Shown piece by piece: positions 1 to 9,208 of a DNA stretch of 45,085 nt (position 1 is the stretch's first letter; each line of letters starts with the position of its first letter). The notes beneath the pieces are model-generated. The model searched no databases. It worked only from the letters and a program-made list of their open reading frames with translations, and had not been told where the DNA came from. The translations under genes and the position numbers were made by a program. Origin of the DNA: a virus; the IMG/VR virus record IMGVR_UViG_3300023174_000278, positions 1 to 45,085 of that record; one strand, written 5' to 3'.

Positions 1-595
1 TTCGACGGCGCTCTGTTAGCGTGTTAAGCTCTTCCTCATCACGCCCAGTCAAGAACTTGAAGATAACACGCTTCTTAGAGACTGGGAGCGTGAACTCAAA
101 CTCATTGATGCCGGCTATCTTAGGCTCGATCTCAAGGGGGCGCAGTGTAAGTGACGACAGATCAAATTGATTCTTCACACGATTGACGCAGGCAGGGCAG
201 ACAACTTCTGCATCGTAGCTTGACCCGTAACCAGTGATTCTAATGGCAACAAGAATCGACTGTCGATCACCTGATAGTAGCTGCGACACATCGACGTCGT
301 GATCAGTGATGCAAGATCGAAGAAGCTCTGACACTGTTGTGCCTGCCTTAGAAAAGGCACGTGACAGCAAGATATCCTCTTCTTTAGCTGTCATAGCCTT
401 GATGCTAATGGTTTCTTTGCCGTGCAGAGATTCATTCTTTGAGTAGACAAGACCACGCGATGGCAAGGGTGCAAGCTCATAAGGAACTTCCCAACCGAAT
501 TCCTTCATTGGATCTTGACGCATGACGCCTTCAACTGGTGATGACGTCTTCTGTGTCGTCTGACTTGCTGTAAAAATATCGTTCTTACGTGCCAA
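1..595 (-). CDS. T4 gp26-like baseplate hub protein, partial (C-terminus beyond window)
   Basis: The reading frame stays open from a TTG codon at 595 to the window edge, giving 198 residues. The segment LPSRGLVY at about residue 44, the stretch KAMTAKEEDILLSRA at 66-80 and FKFLTGRDEEEL at 179-190 are typical of the T4 baseplate hub gp26 family (Pfam T4_baseplate), which takes part in building the central hub of the contractile-tail baseplate. One CxxC pair (C133, C136) could be half of a metal site. The TTG start is chosen because GGGAG at 608-604 lies 8 nt upstream; an internal Met at residue 25 is the alternative and would still keep the conserved core. The ribosome binding site lies inside the stem of a transcription terminator, so expression may be low or conditional. 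Family call is confident, exact start less so. Confidence 0.8.
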   Translation of the reverse strand, partial: MARKNDIFTASQTTQKTSSPVEGVMRQDPMKEFGWEVPYELAPLPSRGLVYSKNESLHGKETISIKAMTAKEEDILLSRAFSKAGTTVSELLRSCITDHDVDVSQLLSGDRQSILVAIRITGYGSSYDAEVVCPACVNRVKNQFDLSSLTLRPLEIEPKIAGINEFEFTLPVSKKRVIFKFLTGRDEEELNTLTERRR

Positions 596-629
596 AATAA
601 AAGCTCCCACTTACAAATATAAGTGGGAG
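594..629 (-). terminator. Rho-independent terminator after the tail tube gene
   Basis: On the minus strand a perfect 10-bp stem (604-613 paired with 620-629) encloses a 6-nt loop and is followed by CTTTTATTTT. It lies just past the tail tube stop at 653 and should end the sheath-tube transcript. The descending arm contains the GGGAG that serves as ribosome binding site for the next gene. Confidence 0.8.
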
Positions 630-652
630 TTCTTAATGTTAAATGTCAAGAA

Positions 653-1141
653 TCAGAACTGTAGCACACAGTTATCAAACTTAAGTGTGAGAGCGATCTT
701 CATGACTTCATCTGATCCGTAGTCAACACCGTTATATGTTGCTGACTTGATAAATGCTCCCTTGATATCCCAAAGTTCAACGACAGTGCCAACAGGATCA
801 AGCATCTTGAGCTGGCAGTCACGCTTGTAGAAGTCAGCGTAACCAGCACGACCGCTCACCATCTCCTGGTGTGTGCGGATCCACTCCATCACTTGCTGTG
901 CACCCGAAGGTGCTATAGGGTCGTGGAGCTCAATTGATAGATCACCGAAAGTGAACTTACCTGCAAGGTAACGCGTGCTATTGATCCATGGAATCGTCTT
1001 CTCTGAGTTTGACATCGAAGGACGTGCAGCTTTTGAGATAAGATATGAGTCGATACCCTCGAGTGCGAAAACCCAGCGATGGGAACGCTTCGGCTCAAAC
1101 TTATTGGGAAGCATGTCGGTGACTGAGAGTGTCTCTGCCAT
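653..1141 (-). CDS. Tail tube protein (T4 gp19-like)
   Basis: This 162-residue protein matches the T4 gp19 tail tube family in length (T4 gp19 is 163 residues) and pattern: RSHRWVFALEGID at 19-31, then a basic/aromatic core and a closing beta-rich segment MKIALTLKFDNCVLQF. Tube subunits stack as hexameric rings inside the sheath and form the channel for DNA. The start has AGGAG 7 nt upstream. The gene directly follows two sheath genes, the same sheath-tube order as in T4 (18 then 19), and is closed by a hairpin terminator. A virion protein made in many copies per tail is consistent with the good ribosome binding site. No anomaly seen; identification is strong. Confidence 0.93.
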   Translation of the reverse strand: MAETLSVTDMLPNKFEPKRSHRWVFALEGIDSYLISKAARPSMSNSEKTIPWINSTRYLAGKFTFGDLSIELHDPIAPSGAQQVMEWIRTHQEMVSGRAGYADFYKRDCQLKMLDPVGTVVELWDIKGAFIKSATYNGVDYGSDEVMKIALTLKFDNCVLQF

Positions 1142-1159
1142 ATTAAATTCTCCTGTCTT

Positions 1160-1166
1160 TAACTAT
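1160..1166 (-). promoter_or_regulatory. ATAGTTA motif upstream of the tail tube gene
   Basis: The minus strand reads ATAGTTA about 19-25 nt before the tube start codon. The same heptamer stands at similar distances before both sheath genes and the LamG-type gene. It may be a late promoter element or just a recurrent AT-rich spacer; only the recurrence supports it. Confidence 0.25.
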
Positions 1167-1169
1167 CTA

Positions 1170-4139
1170 TCAAGTGAGTGTAACGCCTGCATTGCTGAGC
1201 TCAAAGCTGAGTGCGATGAACTCGATGGAGCGGGTGGGCTGGATGAAGATCTTGCCGCGGATCGTGTTGTTATTGATGTCGGCCTGCGTTGTCGTTGTCG
1301 AATCGATCACTACCTTGTAGCGATCAAGTCCACCCTTTGAACGGATCGAAGCGAGGATGGGATTGACGAGGCTGTTGAAGCGCTCCAGCGTAGCAGCTGT
1401 ATTGGGCTCGAAGATGATCTGGTTCGAGACCGCGCGGACCTGCCGGCGGAGCGTGATGAGAAGACGACGGACATTGACTCGATCGAGTGCTGATGCTTTT
1501 GCGAGCAGTGTCCGCTGTCCGTAGATCACCAACTTGCGGTCAGAGTTGGACGTGATGTCGAGGATGGGGTTGATGTGTGCGTCGTAGATCGAGTCAGCGA
1601 GTGTGCCCTGCTTGATCTGCGTTGCAGCTGAACCGACTGTTGTGATGACACCGCGATTTGCTCCTGCGGGCGCGAACCAGGGATATGATACGCGGTCGTT
1701 GTAAGCAAATGCACCCAAGACGCCGACGCTGGGCGGGACGCGAGTAGTCGATCCCTGGTATGGGATATTGATGTCTGGGAAGTATGCTGCTGCAAAAGAG
1801 CTATTGAGACCGCGGTTGCTGAAAGCGTTGATTGTGTTTGCGATGCTCACTGTGGCGCCGTCATATGACCCTGTCAGCACAACATTGTAGCTGTCTCTCT
1901 CTTCGATGTCCATCAGGTAGAGTGTGTCGAAACGGTTCTCAACTGCGCTGATCGCGTAGTCAGTGATGACACTGTTTCTAATGCCTGGAATTGTCAGGAG
2001 AGTGATATCAGCGTCGTCCTTGCTGCCCATGATATTGACTGCCTTGCGGTAAGCAGCCACGGTAGGGCCTGCCGTGCCGCCTTGACCTGCTGTGTCATCA
2101 ATCTCGCGCTTGACGGCGTCGTTACTGAGCGATACCTTGTCTGCATTGAAGATGTTGGTGCCGTCAAATCCGCCCTGTGCAATGAACAAGAAAGATATAA
2201 ACTGTCTGTTACCTGTCTCTCGAAGGTCATCTACCTGGAATGCACGTGTCTTTGCTGCATCGTCGGCTGTGATGTTGCCGTTTCTGACGTATGTTGCATT
2301 CGCCCACTGTGAGCTATCAGCGCGATTGTTGATTGCTGAGGAGCCTGTCACAACTTTTATCCTCTCAAGTGAGAAGAAGTTGTTGTTGAAGACGTCGACA
2401 TCAAGGACGTTACCGTTTGTTGTTGCTGCGCCGGGATTGTTGTCAACAAAGAAGTTCATATTTGCAGGTGCAAATGATGGGAAGAACTTCGTGTGGCTGT
2501 CAATGTAGGACAGCTTGGCAGTTGTTGAGTTAAAGTCAGAGACGCCTGGAACATCTGTGAACTGGATGCCCCAAGCTAGCGATGTGTCAACCACACCGCC
2601 ATTTGAGATGTTTCTACGGTATGGGATAGGTGGCTCAATGACACGTTTAAGCACGTCTGTTTGACCCAAACCGAAATGAGACGTATCAGTGAGAGTTGTG
2701 AGTTGTGTGCTACCTGATGTGACTAAGTGTCCGTAACCTCTGTGACCAATAGGCAGCGCGGCAACTGGAACTTCACCTGCAAGGAATTGATCAGACATCT
2801 CAACGCGGATGTAAGGATTAACAACTGCGTAGTCACCATCTGTAACGATCTTCTGGGAGGTAAGACCCTTATCAAAGTCAAAGTATGTGTTCTGATCGCC
2901 GATGCGAAGTGCAATGTAGTTAGATGAGTCAGGATCAAGTGTCAATCCAGTAAAGTCAACGCCTGCGACGGGTGTAAGATTGAACACCTGACCTACAGGG
3001 TAGCTGTAGAGAACAAGATCAAATGTTCCGTAAGTGTCGTTGTCTACACCTGGAACGATATTCTGGATGTTAAACACAAAGCGTGTGTTATTGTAAGCGC
3101 CGTCGCCAAGTGTGTGTATTCTGAAGAGATCGTACTTTGTTCCACCAAAATCTTGTGAGACAACAAACGGTGTCTTAGGATGTGTGAACCGCTCGCTGAA
3201 GTTCTCATAATTTGGTGCTGTTGCAGAGCTTGTGTCTCTTGTGAGGCTTCCCGTTGTAATGAATGCTGCGTCCTCAAGCCCCGTAAAGACGCGTGCTGAT
3301 GCTGCATCAAGAATGCCTGAACCTGTCACAACTGCCAGCGAAGCAGGAATGTCATAGTAGGCATAGAGGAAGTGTCCCTTCTCTTCGATCTTAGTTGGGT
3401 CACGGTTAATGCTAGCGTTGACGGCAAAGTGATTAGAATTTGCTGGATCAAATGATGCTGTAACTGTGTTAAAAGTGCCCCTATAGCCGTTTAGAAGCAT
3501 TACAAATGATGAGTCACTGATGTTAACTGATCCTGTCAGTGCTCCGTTCGGCCCACCCGTTGTTGCTGCTGTTGTTGCGGGCGCATTTGATGCATTGAAG
3601 TTACCTGACAGTGTAAGCGTTACACCTGAAGGTGCCAGAACAACAGCGCGAAGAATAGGATGCGCTTTTGAGCTTGTCTGGATGCCTGCTTCAGAGAAGA
3701 TTGTACTTCCAGCGCTCTCTGACATGTAGCATCCAAGGAAGTATGTGCGACCAGGAACGCCACCATCAACTGCAGAGATATTTCTGCTAACTGCGCCGTT
3801 GCTTTGAACCTGCTTGCTACCTACAACGAAACCTGCATTTGTCACTTGACCTGTTGATGTGCTTCTCTTGAGGCCGTCACCAGCACCCAAAGTGCGCAGG
3901 AACGTAACTGAGGCGGGAGAGGCGGCATTGGCAAAATACTGTTGTCCTGCGAGAGCACCAAAATTTGAGTTTGTTGCATCACCGAAGACACGATTGAAGT
4001 CAGATACAGACCCTACGACAACAGGAACAAATGCAGGTCCTGACTGTGCTGTGCCGATGATACCTGCAGATGGCCCTGATGGGGGTGTTGAAGTCACACC
4101 CGTTAGGTCAACTTCGCCGGAGTATACGCCTGGGATCAT
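1170..4139 (-). CDS. Tail sheath protein, second copy (T4 gp18-like)
   Basis: A 989-residue contractile sheath subunit. The N-terminus (IPGVYSGEVDL, then GIIGTAQSGPAFVPVVV) is the sheath opening motif found in gp18 proteins; YPWFAPAGANRG in the distal third and LDRVNVRRLLITLRRQV near the C-terminus are hallmarks of the conserved sheath core and C-terminal domain. It is longer than T4 gp18 (659 residues) because of a large variable middle, which in sheaths forms surface domains. It is clearly paralogous to the next upstream sheath gene: both share the opening, APAG-NRG and DRVNVRRL blocks but differ widely in between. The ribosome binding site is GAGAGG about 9 nt before ATG. The two copies may build a mixed sheath or serve different tail zones; the sequence does not decide this. 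Confidence 0.92.
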   Translation of the reverse strand: MIPGVYSGEVDLTGVTSTPPSGPSAGIIGTAQSGPAFVPVVVGSVSDFNRVFGDATNSNFGALAGQQYFANAASPASVTFLRTLGAGDGLKRSTSTGQVTNAGFVVGSKQVQSNGAVSRNISAVDGGVPGRTYFLGCYMSESAGSTIFSEAGIQTSSKAHPILRAVVLAPSGVTLTLSGNFNASNAPATTAATTGGPNGALTGSVNISDSSFVMLLNGYRGTFNTVTASFDPANSNHFAVNASINRDPTKIEEKGHFLYAYYDIPASLAVVTGSGILDAASARVFTGLEDAAFITTGSLTRDTSSATAPNYENFSERFTHPKTPFVVSQDFGGTKYDLFRIHTLGDGAYNNTRFVFNIQNIVPGVDNDTYGTFDLVLYSYPVGQVFNLTPVAGVDFTGLTLDPDSSNYIALRIGDQNTYFDFDKGLTSQKIVTDGDYAVVNPYIRVEMSDQFLAGEVPVAALPIGHRGYGHLVTSGSTQLTTLTDTSHFGLGQTDVLKRVIEPPIPYRRNISNGGVVDTSLAWGIQFTDVPGVSDFNSTTAKLSYIDSHTKFFPSFAPANMNFFVDNNPGAATTNGNVLDVDVFNNNFFSLERIKVVTGSSAINNRADSSQWANATYVRNGNITADDAAKTRAFQVDDLRETGNRQFISFLFIAQGGFDGTNIFNADKVSLSNDAVKREIDDTAGQGGTAGPTVAAYRKAVNIMGSKDDADITLLTIPGIRNSVITDYAISAVENRFDTLYLMDIEERDSYNVVLTGSYDGATVSIANTINAFSNRGLNSSFAAAYFPDINIPYQGSTTRVPPSVGVLGAFAYNDRVSYPWFAPAGANRGVITTVGSAATQIKQGTLADSIYDAHINPILDITSNSDRKLVIYGQRTLLAKASALDRVNVRRLLITLRRQVRAVSNQIIFEPNTAATLERFNSLVNPILASIRSKGGLDRYKVVIDSTTTTQADINNNTIRGKIFIQPTRSIEFIALSFELSNAGVTLT

Positions 4140-4161
4140 TTCGTTAAACCTCTCTTATTCC

Positions 4162-4168
4162 TAACTAT
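4162..4168 (-). promoter_or_regulatory. ATAGTTA motif upstream of second sheath gene
   Basis: The minus strand has TGATAGTTAGG about 23-29 nt before the sheath start at 4139, lying between the stop of the first sheath gene and this start. It is one of four copies at comparable positions. Function as a promoter element is a guess. Confidence 0.25.
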
Positions 4169-4171
4169 CAA

Positions 4172-7100
4172 TTACACGAAGCTTGCGCCGTTATCTGTCA
4201 CAATGAAGTCGATTGAGATGAACTCTACGGCGCGTGTGGGTATGATGATGACCCGTCCGTTCAGACGATTTGCGATCACATCAGTCTGTGTGTTGTTGGT
4301 GTCATCAACTATGACACGGAAGCCTTCAATACCCTGCTGAGCTTGAACAAGTGCCAATGCAGGGTTGACCTGTGACACAAAAGCTGTCCTTGTAGCTGCA
4401 TTGTTCTGCTCAAACAAGAATGTGCTAGCAATATTGCTGACAACACGCTTCACTTCATTCACGAGGCGGCGCACATTGACACGATCAAGCGCAGATTTTC
4501 CAACTTGCAGTGTCTTCTGTCCAAAGATGACGTAACCTGTTCCTGGGAATGACGTGATTGGGTTTATCCTATTGTCATACAGGAAGTCACGATCTGCTGA
4601 GTTTAACCGCACAGATGTCGATGTGACGAAGTTGAGAGCGCCTCGGTTGAAGCCTGCAGGTGCGTACCAAGGATGCGATACGGCATCATTGTATCCTATA
4701 GCTGCCAGAGCTGCGACTGATGCTGGCACCTTGACCTTCCGCGATGTGCCGCCCTGATCTTGCATAGAGATATCTGGGAAGTAGACGGCAACAAAGTTAT
4801 TGTTCAACTTTCTTGATGTAAACTTGTTGCCTGTCTGCTGGACATCTGGATGTTCAGAGCCACCATCGAACAATCTAGACCCGTTGTAATCGTATCCTGG
4901 GATGTCCATTAGATAGAGAGCAAATCCATAGTTCTGCACAAGAGTCGAGACGTAGTTGGTAACTGCTGCATCTCTTATACCAGGAGCAGCAACGACGCTG
5001 ACGTTTGATGCGTATCGATTTGTCAAGATCTCAGCGGCCGTTCTGTAAGCTGTCACAATGCTGTTGTTGACACCTGCGCCGGGCGTGTATGCTGAATTAA
5101 GGCCGATGTCGACCACGGCGACTGCCTTACCACCCGTCTCTGACGACGTTGCTCGGTCATTCATCTTTCCCATGTCAGGATCGAGAATGTTGAGGCCGTC
5201 AAATCCGCCTGTGAAGATGTTGGTAAACTTTGCGTAGTTTGTAAACTTGTTGAAGTAGATCGACGAAGTTACTGAGTAGAGCGATGCAAATGTCAACCTG
5301 TTACCCTCAGCTGCAGGTTGAACTGTGTAGTTTGTTGGATTAACTACGCCGTTACGTATGTAAGCTGTCTCAAGCATGTGCTGCTCTGCAGTTCCTGTAA
5401 TATCTGCAAGTGCATTAACAAGTGTGCGTCCACTTAGTGAGTTGTTAAGAGCAACACGCGCTAGTGTGAACTTATTGTTTGAGAATGCATCTGCCGATGA
5501 GCCTGTTACCAAAACATCAAGCTTCTGGATGCCTAGAAGCTTGCTGTAGGCAGTGAGCAAAGGATTAAACAGTGAGCTGTCATTAGAACGCAAGATTGCA
5601 TTAGAAACGCTAGATGTCAGGGGAAGTGCCTCTGACTTAATGCCCCAGTAGTAAGATGCATCTGTGATCTCAAGAGATCCAGGCTTACCAACGTAACCAC
5701 CTGCAGCATCAACTGCATTAGTTGTCACCTTAAAGCGGAGGGGAACGGGTGGAAGAATTGAGCCCGTGTGTGCCTCGAGGCCTGCTGTCCCGAAGACGCC
5801 GGCAAGTCGTCGAGCTGTGTTTATTCCAAAACCACTTAATCCAGTCGTTCCATCAGTGAGCGTGTCTGTTGTCTTGACAACTGGCAAGCCTCTAAAGCCG
5901 AATGGCAGTGCATCAGATGGTACACGCTTTGCTTCAACGTCTGGGTGCATGACAACTCTTACACGACTTGACACATTGGTTCTTGTTCCTGATGTGTAAG
6001 ACTTGCGCTCTTCTGATGAGAGCGCGTCAAAACTAAAGAATGACTTTTGATCACCAATGCGCTTCGCAACATAATCATCATCATCGGGATTTAGTGTGCA
6101 GTTAGGATACTGCTCAAGAATGACAGGATTTTTATCAGTGTCGTAGAAATCACGAACTTGAACTGTAAACGTTCCGTATGGATTTGCAGGATCACTTGAC
6201 TTAGCGAGCGTGCTGATTGATACCTTGTACTTCTGTGATGTGTTTGCACCATCATTCAGCGTTTCAAAGTAGAAGAGATCATATTCACTCGAACCGTATG
6301 GTTGAGAGATGAAATAAGTTGTCTTTGCTGATGTGTATCTAGTGTCAAATCGACCAAAGGCATCTCTAAAAGATTGTGTGGTGTCACCTGATGCAGCCGA
6401 TGTATTTGCAGATCCTGATAGGACAGCAACTGAGCCGCTGTCAGTTGATGTGATTGCAACCTCAGCTTCGACTGGAAAGTCTGCGTAAAGCAGATGTTCT
6501 TCTAGTTCAAAACGTGCAGGATCTGTGTTAAGAATGTTACTAATATATGCAGAATCTGCAGGATCAAGTGAAGCAGTCAAAATTCTAATGCATGATTGAC
6601 CATCACCTGTTGAGAACGAAGGTGATGAACTAGAGATAACAAGCTTAAACTTTCTGTAAAGATTACTGCTTAGTGTGGCGTTAATTGTTGCATTATCGTC
6701 AGCTGTGTTTGCAACTGAATAGTTCTGATTGTGGTCAAGAACCTGAAGACGTGTGCCTGATGCGAGTAGCACCATTCCACGAACTAAGTTGACAAAGTTG
6801 TCTCCTGTTGCAACGCTGAAACTGTTGTTGTCTGTAAAGATTGGGTATCCTACATCAGCAGATGCTGATACCCAGTGTTTTGCTGTGATATACTGAACCG
6901 CACCTTTGTGACGTGCATCTGTGCCAACTGCTGGGGTTGTTCCTTTGATGAAGAATCCAGCATTCTTGACTGTACCCTGTGCTGTAGTTGTTGAAAAATC
7001 TGACGTCGTCGAATTTGCTCCGCAACCAAGCACTCTGACAAATGTGAGTGCTGTTCCGTTCTGGAGATATTGACTTGCGCCCTGGAGGCCCACGTCAGAT

Positions 7101-7288
7101 GTGCGTGGGGCACCAAAAATCTGCTGAAGCTGTGCAGCATTGCCCACCGTCACTGGGACGAATGCGGGGCCGATTTCTGATGTTCCAATCACACCGACTG
7201 GAACACCTGATACACCGGGTGTTGCGGGAGATGATAAATCAATCTCTTGCTCAAAGAACCCAGGTGACCTAAAAGTTGTCTCTGCCAT
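4172..7288 (-). CDS. Tail sheath protein, first copy (T4 gp18-like)
   Basis: This 1038-residue sheath subunit opens with FRSPGFFEQEIDLS and GVIGTSEIGPAFVPVTV, the usual N-terminal sheath motif. It carries HPWYAPAGFNRGAL in the conserved core and FGQKTLQVGKSALDRVNVRRL in the C-terminal domain, ending in the beta strands that interlock with neighbouring subunits in other phages. Two adjacent ATG codons exist (7291 and 7288); the second is preferred because GGAG would lie only 2 nt before the first and 5 nt before the second. The gene follows the gp15-like gene and precedes the second sheath gene. It is about 1.6 times the length of T4 gp18; the extra length lies in the middle, likely decorating the outer tail surface. 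Both copies look intact, so neither is an obvious pseudogene. Confidence 0.93.
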   Translation of the reverse strand: MAETTFRSPGFFEQEIDLSSPATPGVSGVPVGVIGTSEIGPAFVPVTVGNAAQLQQIFGAPRTSDVGLQGASQYLQNGTALTFVRVLGCGANSTTSDFSTTTAQGTVKNAGFFIKGTTPAVGTDARHKGAVQYITAKHWVSASADVGYPIFTDNNSFSVATGDNFVNLVRGMVLLASGTRLQVLDHNQNYSVANTADDNATINATLSSNLYRKFKLVISSSSPSFSTGDGQSCIRILTASLDPADSAYISNILNTDPARFELEEHLLYADFPVEAEVAITSTDSGSVAVLSGSANTSAASGDTTQSFRDAFGRFDTRYTSAKTTYFISQPYGSSEYDLFYFETLNDGANTSQKYKVSISTLAKSSDPANPYGTFTVQVRDFYDTDKNPVILEQYPNCTLNPDDDDYVAKRIGDQKSFFSFDALSSEERKSYTSGTRTNVSSRVRVVMHPDVEAKRVPSDALPFGFRGLPVVKTTDTLTDGTTGLSGFGINTARRLAGVFGTAGLEAHTGSILPPVPLRFKVTTNAVDAAGGYVGKPGSLEITDASYYWGIKSEALPLTSSVSNAILRSNDSSLFNPLLTAYSKLLGIQKLDVLVTGSSADAFSNNKFTLARVALNNSLSGRTLVNALADITGTAEQHMLETAYIRNGVVNPTNYTVQPAAEGNRLTFASLYSVTSSIYFNKFTNYAKFTNIFTGGFDGLNILDPDMGKMNDRATSSETGGKAVAVVDIGLNSAYTPGAGVNNSIVTAYRTAAEILTNRYASNVSVVAAPGIRDAAVTNYVSTLVQNYGFALYLMDIPGYDYNGSRLFDGGSEHPDVQQTGNKFTSRKLNNNFVAVYFPDISMQDQGGTSRKVKVPASVAALAAIGYNDAVSHPWYAPAGFNRGALNFVTSTSVRLNSADRDFLYDNRINPITSFPGTGYVIFGQKTLQVGKSALDRVNVRRLVNEVKRVVSNIASTFLFEQNNAATRTAFVSQVNPALALVQAQQGIEGFRVIVDDTNNTQTDVIANRLNGRVIIIPTRAVEFISIDFIVTDNGASFV

Positions 7289-7314
7289 CATTACTCCGAC
7301 TTCAAAGCCGAATA

Positions 7315-7321
7315 TAACTAT
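7315..7321 (-). promoter_or_regulatory. ATAGTTA/TTATATT motif upstream of first sheath gene
   Basis: The minus strand reads ATAGTTATATTC, ending about 23 nt before the sheath start. Position and AT content would fit a T4-type late promoter box, although the sequence is not the T4 consensus TATAAATA. Support is only the recurrence at other structural gene starts. Confidence 0.28.
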
Positions 7322-7341
7322 CCTGTTAAACTTCTAAAAGC

Positions 7342-8538
7342 TCAATCGAGTGTATCTATCTTGCGGATCTTCTGCGCCGTAAGAATTGTTTCACCCGCTT
7401 TAGGTACTCTTGACGTTACTTTTAAGTATTTTGTCTGATTTTGTCCTGTAAAAGGATTCGTAACATTCTCAATAACACGAAGCGTTTCATCACCTCTATT
7501 CTCAACTTGTTGACCATTTTTATTGAGAACTTCTACGTCTGTGAGCGCAAACTTGTCAACTATATCTTTTGCCTTGTTGCCCTGGGCTTCGTTGACAAGC
7601 TGCGCATTCTGCTCCCAGATCTCAAAGTTGATCTGTGGTGCACTAACAAAGCGTCGATATGGAGACGGTAGACCTGGATGCTCTGGTGCAATGATGTAAC
7701 CCGGCACCTTGATATCAAAACCTACTTTTATGATACGTTCATCATTTGTGAATTCTTCTAGATTGTCTGAGTTGGAGAATGTGTTCTGCACAAATGCTGT
7801 GAACGTGTAACCCTTATCCGTCTCGAGAAGAAATTCAGGTGATGGGCCGCTAAACTTCATCATCAGTGTCTCAATTAATTGGTTCATCTGCTGCATATAC
7901 TGTGTCCAGAATATGACATTGTATGTGATACCAACAAACTTTGGGTAAGGTACGGTGATAAATTCATAAATGTTATTAGTGAGGTCGTTTGACAAAGGCG
8001 TGTATTTTGAAGTGCTTTTAAATGTTAAAGGCGCGCCTTGCCGACGTGATGCGACTGTTCCCGCTATGGCCTGTGTGCCGGGAGATGTTGACGTGTCAGC
8101 AATGTGACTTCTTGTTGCAACGTCTTTCTGGTTCATTAGGTTAAGATTGTTGACCAGCTTCTGGTAATCACGATCACCTGCATCTAGCTTCTTTTTTATG
8201 TAGTAGTCACCTGTCTGTCTAATGCTAATTGCTGTGCCAAAGACGTCTGCTTGTGTCTTGTGACCGATAGCACCGCGCTTTATTGAAATAAGTGGTAAAA
8301 TCAACGTGTTATTCTTGTCACGTAGCGGATTGTCACGCCTAGTCAGCGCAAATCTTTCACCTGATGCAAAGATGACAGGAACACGTGTTGTCTGATTATT
8401 GACTTTGGTCTCAAATGCCAGCTTCTTGTCAAAAAGTGTAAAGATGGCACGGTCGATGTCTTCTATGCCTACAGGAGGAATAGAAAAATCATCTGGGACA
8501 TTTGTACCTTCATAACCTGTCTTTATTTTATCTGCCAT
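7342..8538 (-). CDS. Tail sheath stabiliser / tail completion protein (T4 gp15-like)
   Basis: The 398-residue product resembles the T4 gp15 family, whose hexamer caps the head-proximal end of the tail and joins it to the neck. Matching features are RVPVIFASGERFALTRRDN near residues 52-70, an LPLISIKR strand, a middle segment beginning VPYPKFVGITYNVIFWTQY, and a closing block with DERIIKVGFDIKVPGYI. It is longer than T4 gp15 (272 residues), with a linker of low complexity around residues 145-170. Its position, after gp13/gp14-like genes and before the sheath genes, is that expected from T4. Its ATG lies 1 nt after the preceding stop codon, without a strong ribosome binding site, suggesting translational coupling. 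Confidence 0.75.
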   Translation of the reverse strand: MADKIKTGYEGTNVPDDFSIPPVGIEDIDRAIFTLFDKKLAFETKVNNQTTRVPVIFASGERFALTRRDNPLRDKNNTLILPLISIKRGAIGHKTQADVFGTAISIRQTGDYYIKKKLDAGDRDYQKLVNNLNLMNQKDVATRSHIADTSTSPGTQAIAGTVASRRQGAPLTFKSTSKYTPLSNDLTNNIYEFITVPYPKFVGITYNVIFWTQYMQQMNQLIETLMMKFSGPSPEFLLETDKGYTFTAFVQNTFSNSDNLEEFTNDERIIKVGFDIKVPGYIIAPEHPGLPSPYRRFVSAPQINFEIWEQNAQLVNEAQGNKAKDIVDKFALTDVEVLNKNGQQVENRGDETLRVIENVTNPFTGQNQTKYLKVTSRVPKAGETILTAQKIRKIDTLD

Positions 8539-8539
8539 T

Positions 8540-9205
8540 TTATGACTCGTCGTAGAATGCAGAGCCTACATTCTCTGGATCACCGCTTGGTGATACCTCA
8601 GCGGGTCCTGTAAGTGGTGCGTCAAGTACACCTGTTTTCTGTAGATCTCGGACGTCTCCTGTCTTACCAAGCCTGTTCTCATCAAAGCCGCGCTGTTGCA
8701 CGAATGTTGTCTGCACAGCGTCTGGATCTGAGTATGATTCCGACGTTGGACCAAAAACCTTAGTGATGAACTGGCCTTTGCGTGCCTGCTTACCCGATAC
8801 TGTAATGTAGCTTTTATGCTCGATCTGACCGAAGATGACATCTGATCGAGGTGCTTTGATTATTTCAAAGAAAGTCTCGCCGTAGGAGAAGAAGTCACCC
8901 TCTCTAACATCAATCTGCTTATCAATTAGATCTCTTTCTTGGATGTAGCACTCGATGTTGTAGTATTCTTCTGATCCGAATCGATTCGTCTTTACTTCTT
9001 GACCTGAGTATTTGACAAGGGCATCAATCTCTATTGGGTTCTCGAAGATCTTGTTGGGTGACTCTTCGTAGACGTCGTGTACTCTTGACTTAATCTCCGA
9101 TATAGAGAAATAATAGATCTTCTGACCGATGACATCTTTGACGACTTCTTTCATGATGTCGTTTATGAAGTTCATCTCTCTTTCAGTGATAAAAAGACGT
9201 GCCAT
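8540..9205 (-). CDS. Neck / head-completion protein (T4 gp14-like)
   Basis: A 221-residue protein placed between a gp13-like and a gp15-like gene. Its central segment EGDFFSYGETFFEIIKAP at about 102-119 parallels the EGDLIYFP...LFEI segment of T4 gp14, and the preceding part (ALVKYSGQEVKTNRFG, then YIQERDLI) fits the beta-barrel fold of neck proteins that close the portal after DNA packaging. The C-terminal quarter is polar and probably disordered. GGGG lies about 6 nt before ATG, overlapping the end of the preceding gene. Assignment rests on weak sequence likeness plus strong gene order, so the exact T4 equivalent could be challenged, but a neck role is likely. Confidence 0.65.
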   Translation of the reverse strand: MARLFITEREMNFINDIMKEVVKDVIGQKIYYFSISEIKSRVHDVYEESPNKIFENPIEIDALVKYSGQEVKTNRFGSEEYYNIECYIQERDLIDKQIDVREGDFFSYGETFFEIIKAPRSDVIFGQIEHKSYITVSGKQARKGQFITKVFGPTSESYSDPDAVQTTFVQQRGFDENRLGKTGDVRDLQKTGVLDAPLTGPAEVSPSGDPENVGSAFYDES

Positions 9206-9208
9206 CCG

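Noticed and set aside
975-1340. Plus-strand open frame of 121 codons
   Set aside because: It lies across the tail tube and sheath genes on the opposite strand, has no ribosome binding site or recognisable domain, and is explained by codon bias of the real genes.
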